DNA from: Pseudoalteromonas shioyasakiensis
GTDB taxonomy: Bacteria; Pseudomonadota; Gammaproteobacteria; Enterobacterales; Alteromonadaceae
DNA length: 64,000 nucleotides
Reading direction: 5' to 3'
Assembly: GCF_019134595.1 (NCBI RefSeq)
Contig: NZ_CP077770.1
Location: 2,538,501-2,602,500 of the forward strand
Part shown: one piece after another, positions 63,763 to 64,000 of the stretch
How positions within the stretch are numbered: the stretch's first letter is position 1
How the letters are laid out: the number at the start of each line of letters is the position of its first letter
Program-made: the position numbers and the translations under genes
Notes under the pieces: generated by a model
Databases searched by the model: none
Told to the model about the DNA's origin: nothing
What the model saw: the letters and a program-made list of their open reading frames with translations, nothing else

Positions 63763-64000
63763 ATGCAAATCTCAAGTTCACTGATCCCCCACTGGTCATC
63801 ATTAATGATCCACGGTGCCATTGCCATCGTTTTTGGCTTGTGTGGTTGGTTTGCCCCAGAAGCCTCATTAGCGATTCTGATGTTTATTTTCGCTGCTTAC
63901 TTTTTTGTCGATGGTGCCATTAGAACTTGGTTAGCTATTGCTTCAAAAAATGAAAACCCACTTTGGTGGATGCTATTAGTGGGTGGTTTAATTTCAATTG
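63763..64000 (+). CDS. HdeD/DUF308-like membrane protein, N-terminal part
   Basis: The gene starts at ATG 63763 after an AAGGA Shine-Dalgarno and runs off the right edge; 79 residues are visible. Hydrophobic segments 'LMIHGAIAIVFGLCGWF' and 'ASLAILMFIFAAYFFVDGA' with G/D positions are typical of HdeD-type small membrane proteins with six segments. Divergent from the MscS-type gene. HdeD is linked to acid resistance in E. coli, but role here is unknown. Confidence 0.75.
   Translation, partial: MQISSSLIPHWSSLMIHGAIAIVFGLCGWFAPEASLAILMFIFAAYFFVDGAIRTWLAIASKNENPLWWMLLVGGLISI

Noticed and set aside
1..64000. tRNA, rRNA, insertion sequence, prophage or integron features
   Set aside because: I looked in the spacers and at gene content and saw no cloverleaf, rRNA-like, transposase or integrase sequence.

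Overview
The window looks like chromosomal DNA of a marine gammaproteobacterium, most likely Pseudoalteromonas or a close relative in the Alteromonadales. This is inferred from the moderately low GC content, the Gram-negative envelope genes (OmpW, a TonB-dependent receptor, BcsC), a secreted subtilase with a PA insert, and the E. coli-like bcs layout. I saw no rRNA, tRNA, CRISPR array, insertion sequence or phage gene.

Layout. At 1-2430 lie a MATE efflux gene (minus strand) and ompW, which has a near-consensus FNR-type box upstream. At 2707-21265 is an 18.5 kb operon of seven touching or overlapping genes. Three of them are enlarged relatives of the poly-gamma-glutamate genes pgsA/capA, pgsC/capC and pgsB/capB. 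The others are a CHASE2-like membrane protein, a membrane-anchored protein of unknown function, a small secreted protein resembling poly-gamma-glutamate hydrolases, and a 1424-residue secreted protein with a helical middle and a likely C-terminal outer-membrane barrel. I read this as a Gram-negative machine that makes and exports an amide-linked polyamino acid, and it is the strongest candidate for an undescribed system here. At 21535-24413 are two paralogous secreted proteins, each behind a long A-rich, G-poor leader that carries the same 18-base element. At 24428-27192 are a hotdog thioesterase, a small periplasmic protein and tyrR.

At 27287-41550 is a complete phosphoethanolamine-cellulose locus: bcsE-bcsF-bcsG on the minus strand, divergent from bcsR-Q-A-B-Z-C. 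The 58-codon bcsF is easy to miss. From 41794 onwards come a POT peptide transporter, a 5'-nucleotidase-like lipoprotein, hpd and a fumarylacetoacetase gene for tyrosine breakdown (hpd has a plausible TyrR box), an M23 peptidase overlapping a bactofilin gene, a DUF4442 hotdog protein, a Bcr/CflA transporter, a subtilase, a LysE-type exporter, mgsA, a YegD-type Hsp70, a secreted ATP-dependent DNA ligase, a HAD phosphatase beside a 14-base tandem repeat, a small conserved protein, a TonB-dependent receptor with a structured leader, an MscS-type channel, and the start of an HdeD-like gene cut by the right edge.

How the parts fit. Two exopolymer systems dominate: the Pgs-like operon and cellulose. 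Both show the same logic of inner-membrane synthesis, periplasmic processing and an outer-membrane helical-repeat plus barrel protein. TyrR, hpd, fumarylacetoacetase and perhaps the peptide transporter point to amino acid use. M23 plus bactofilin points to cell-shape control.
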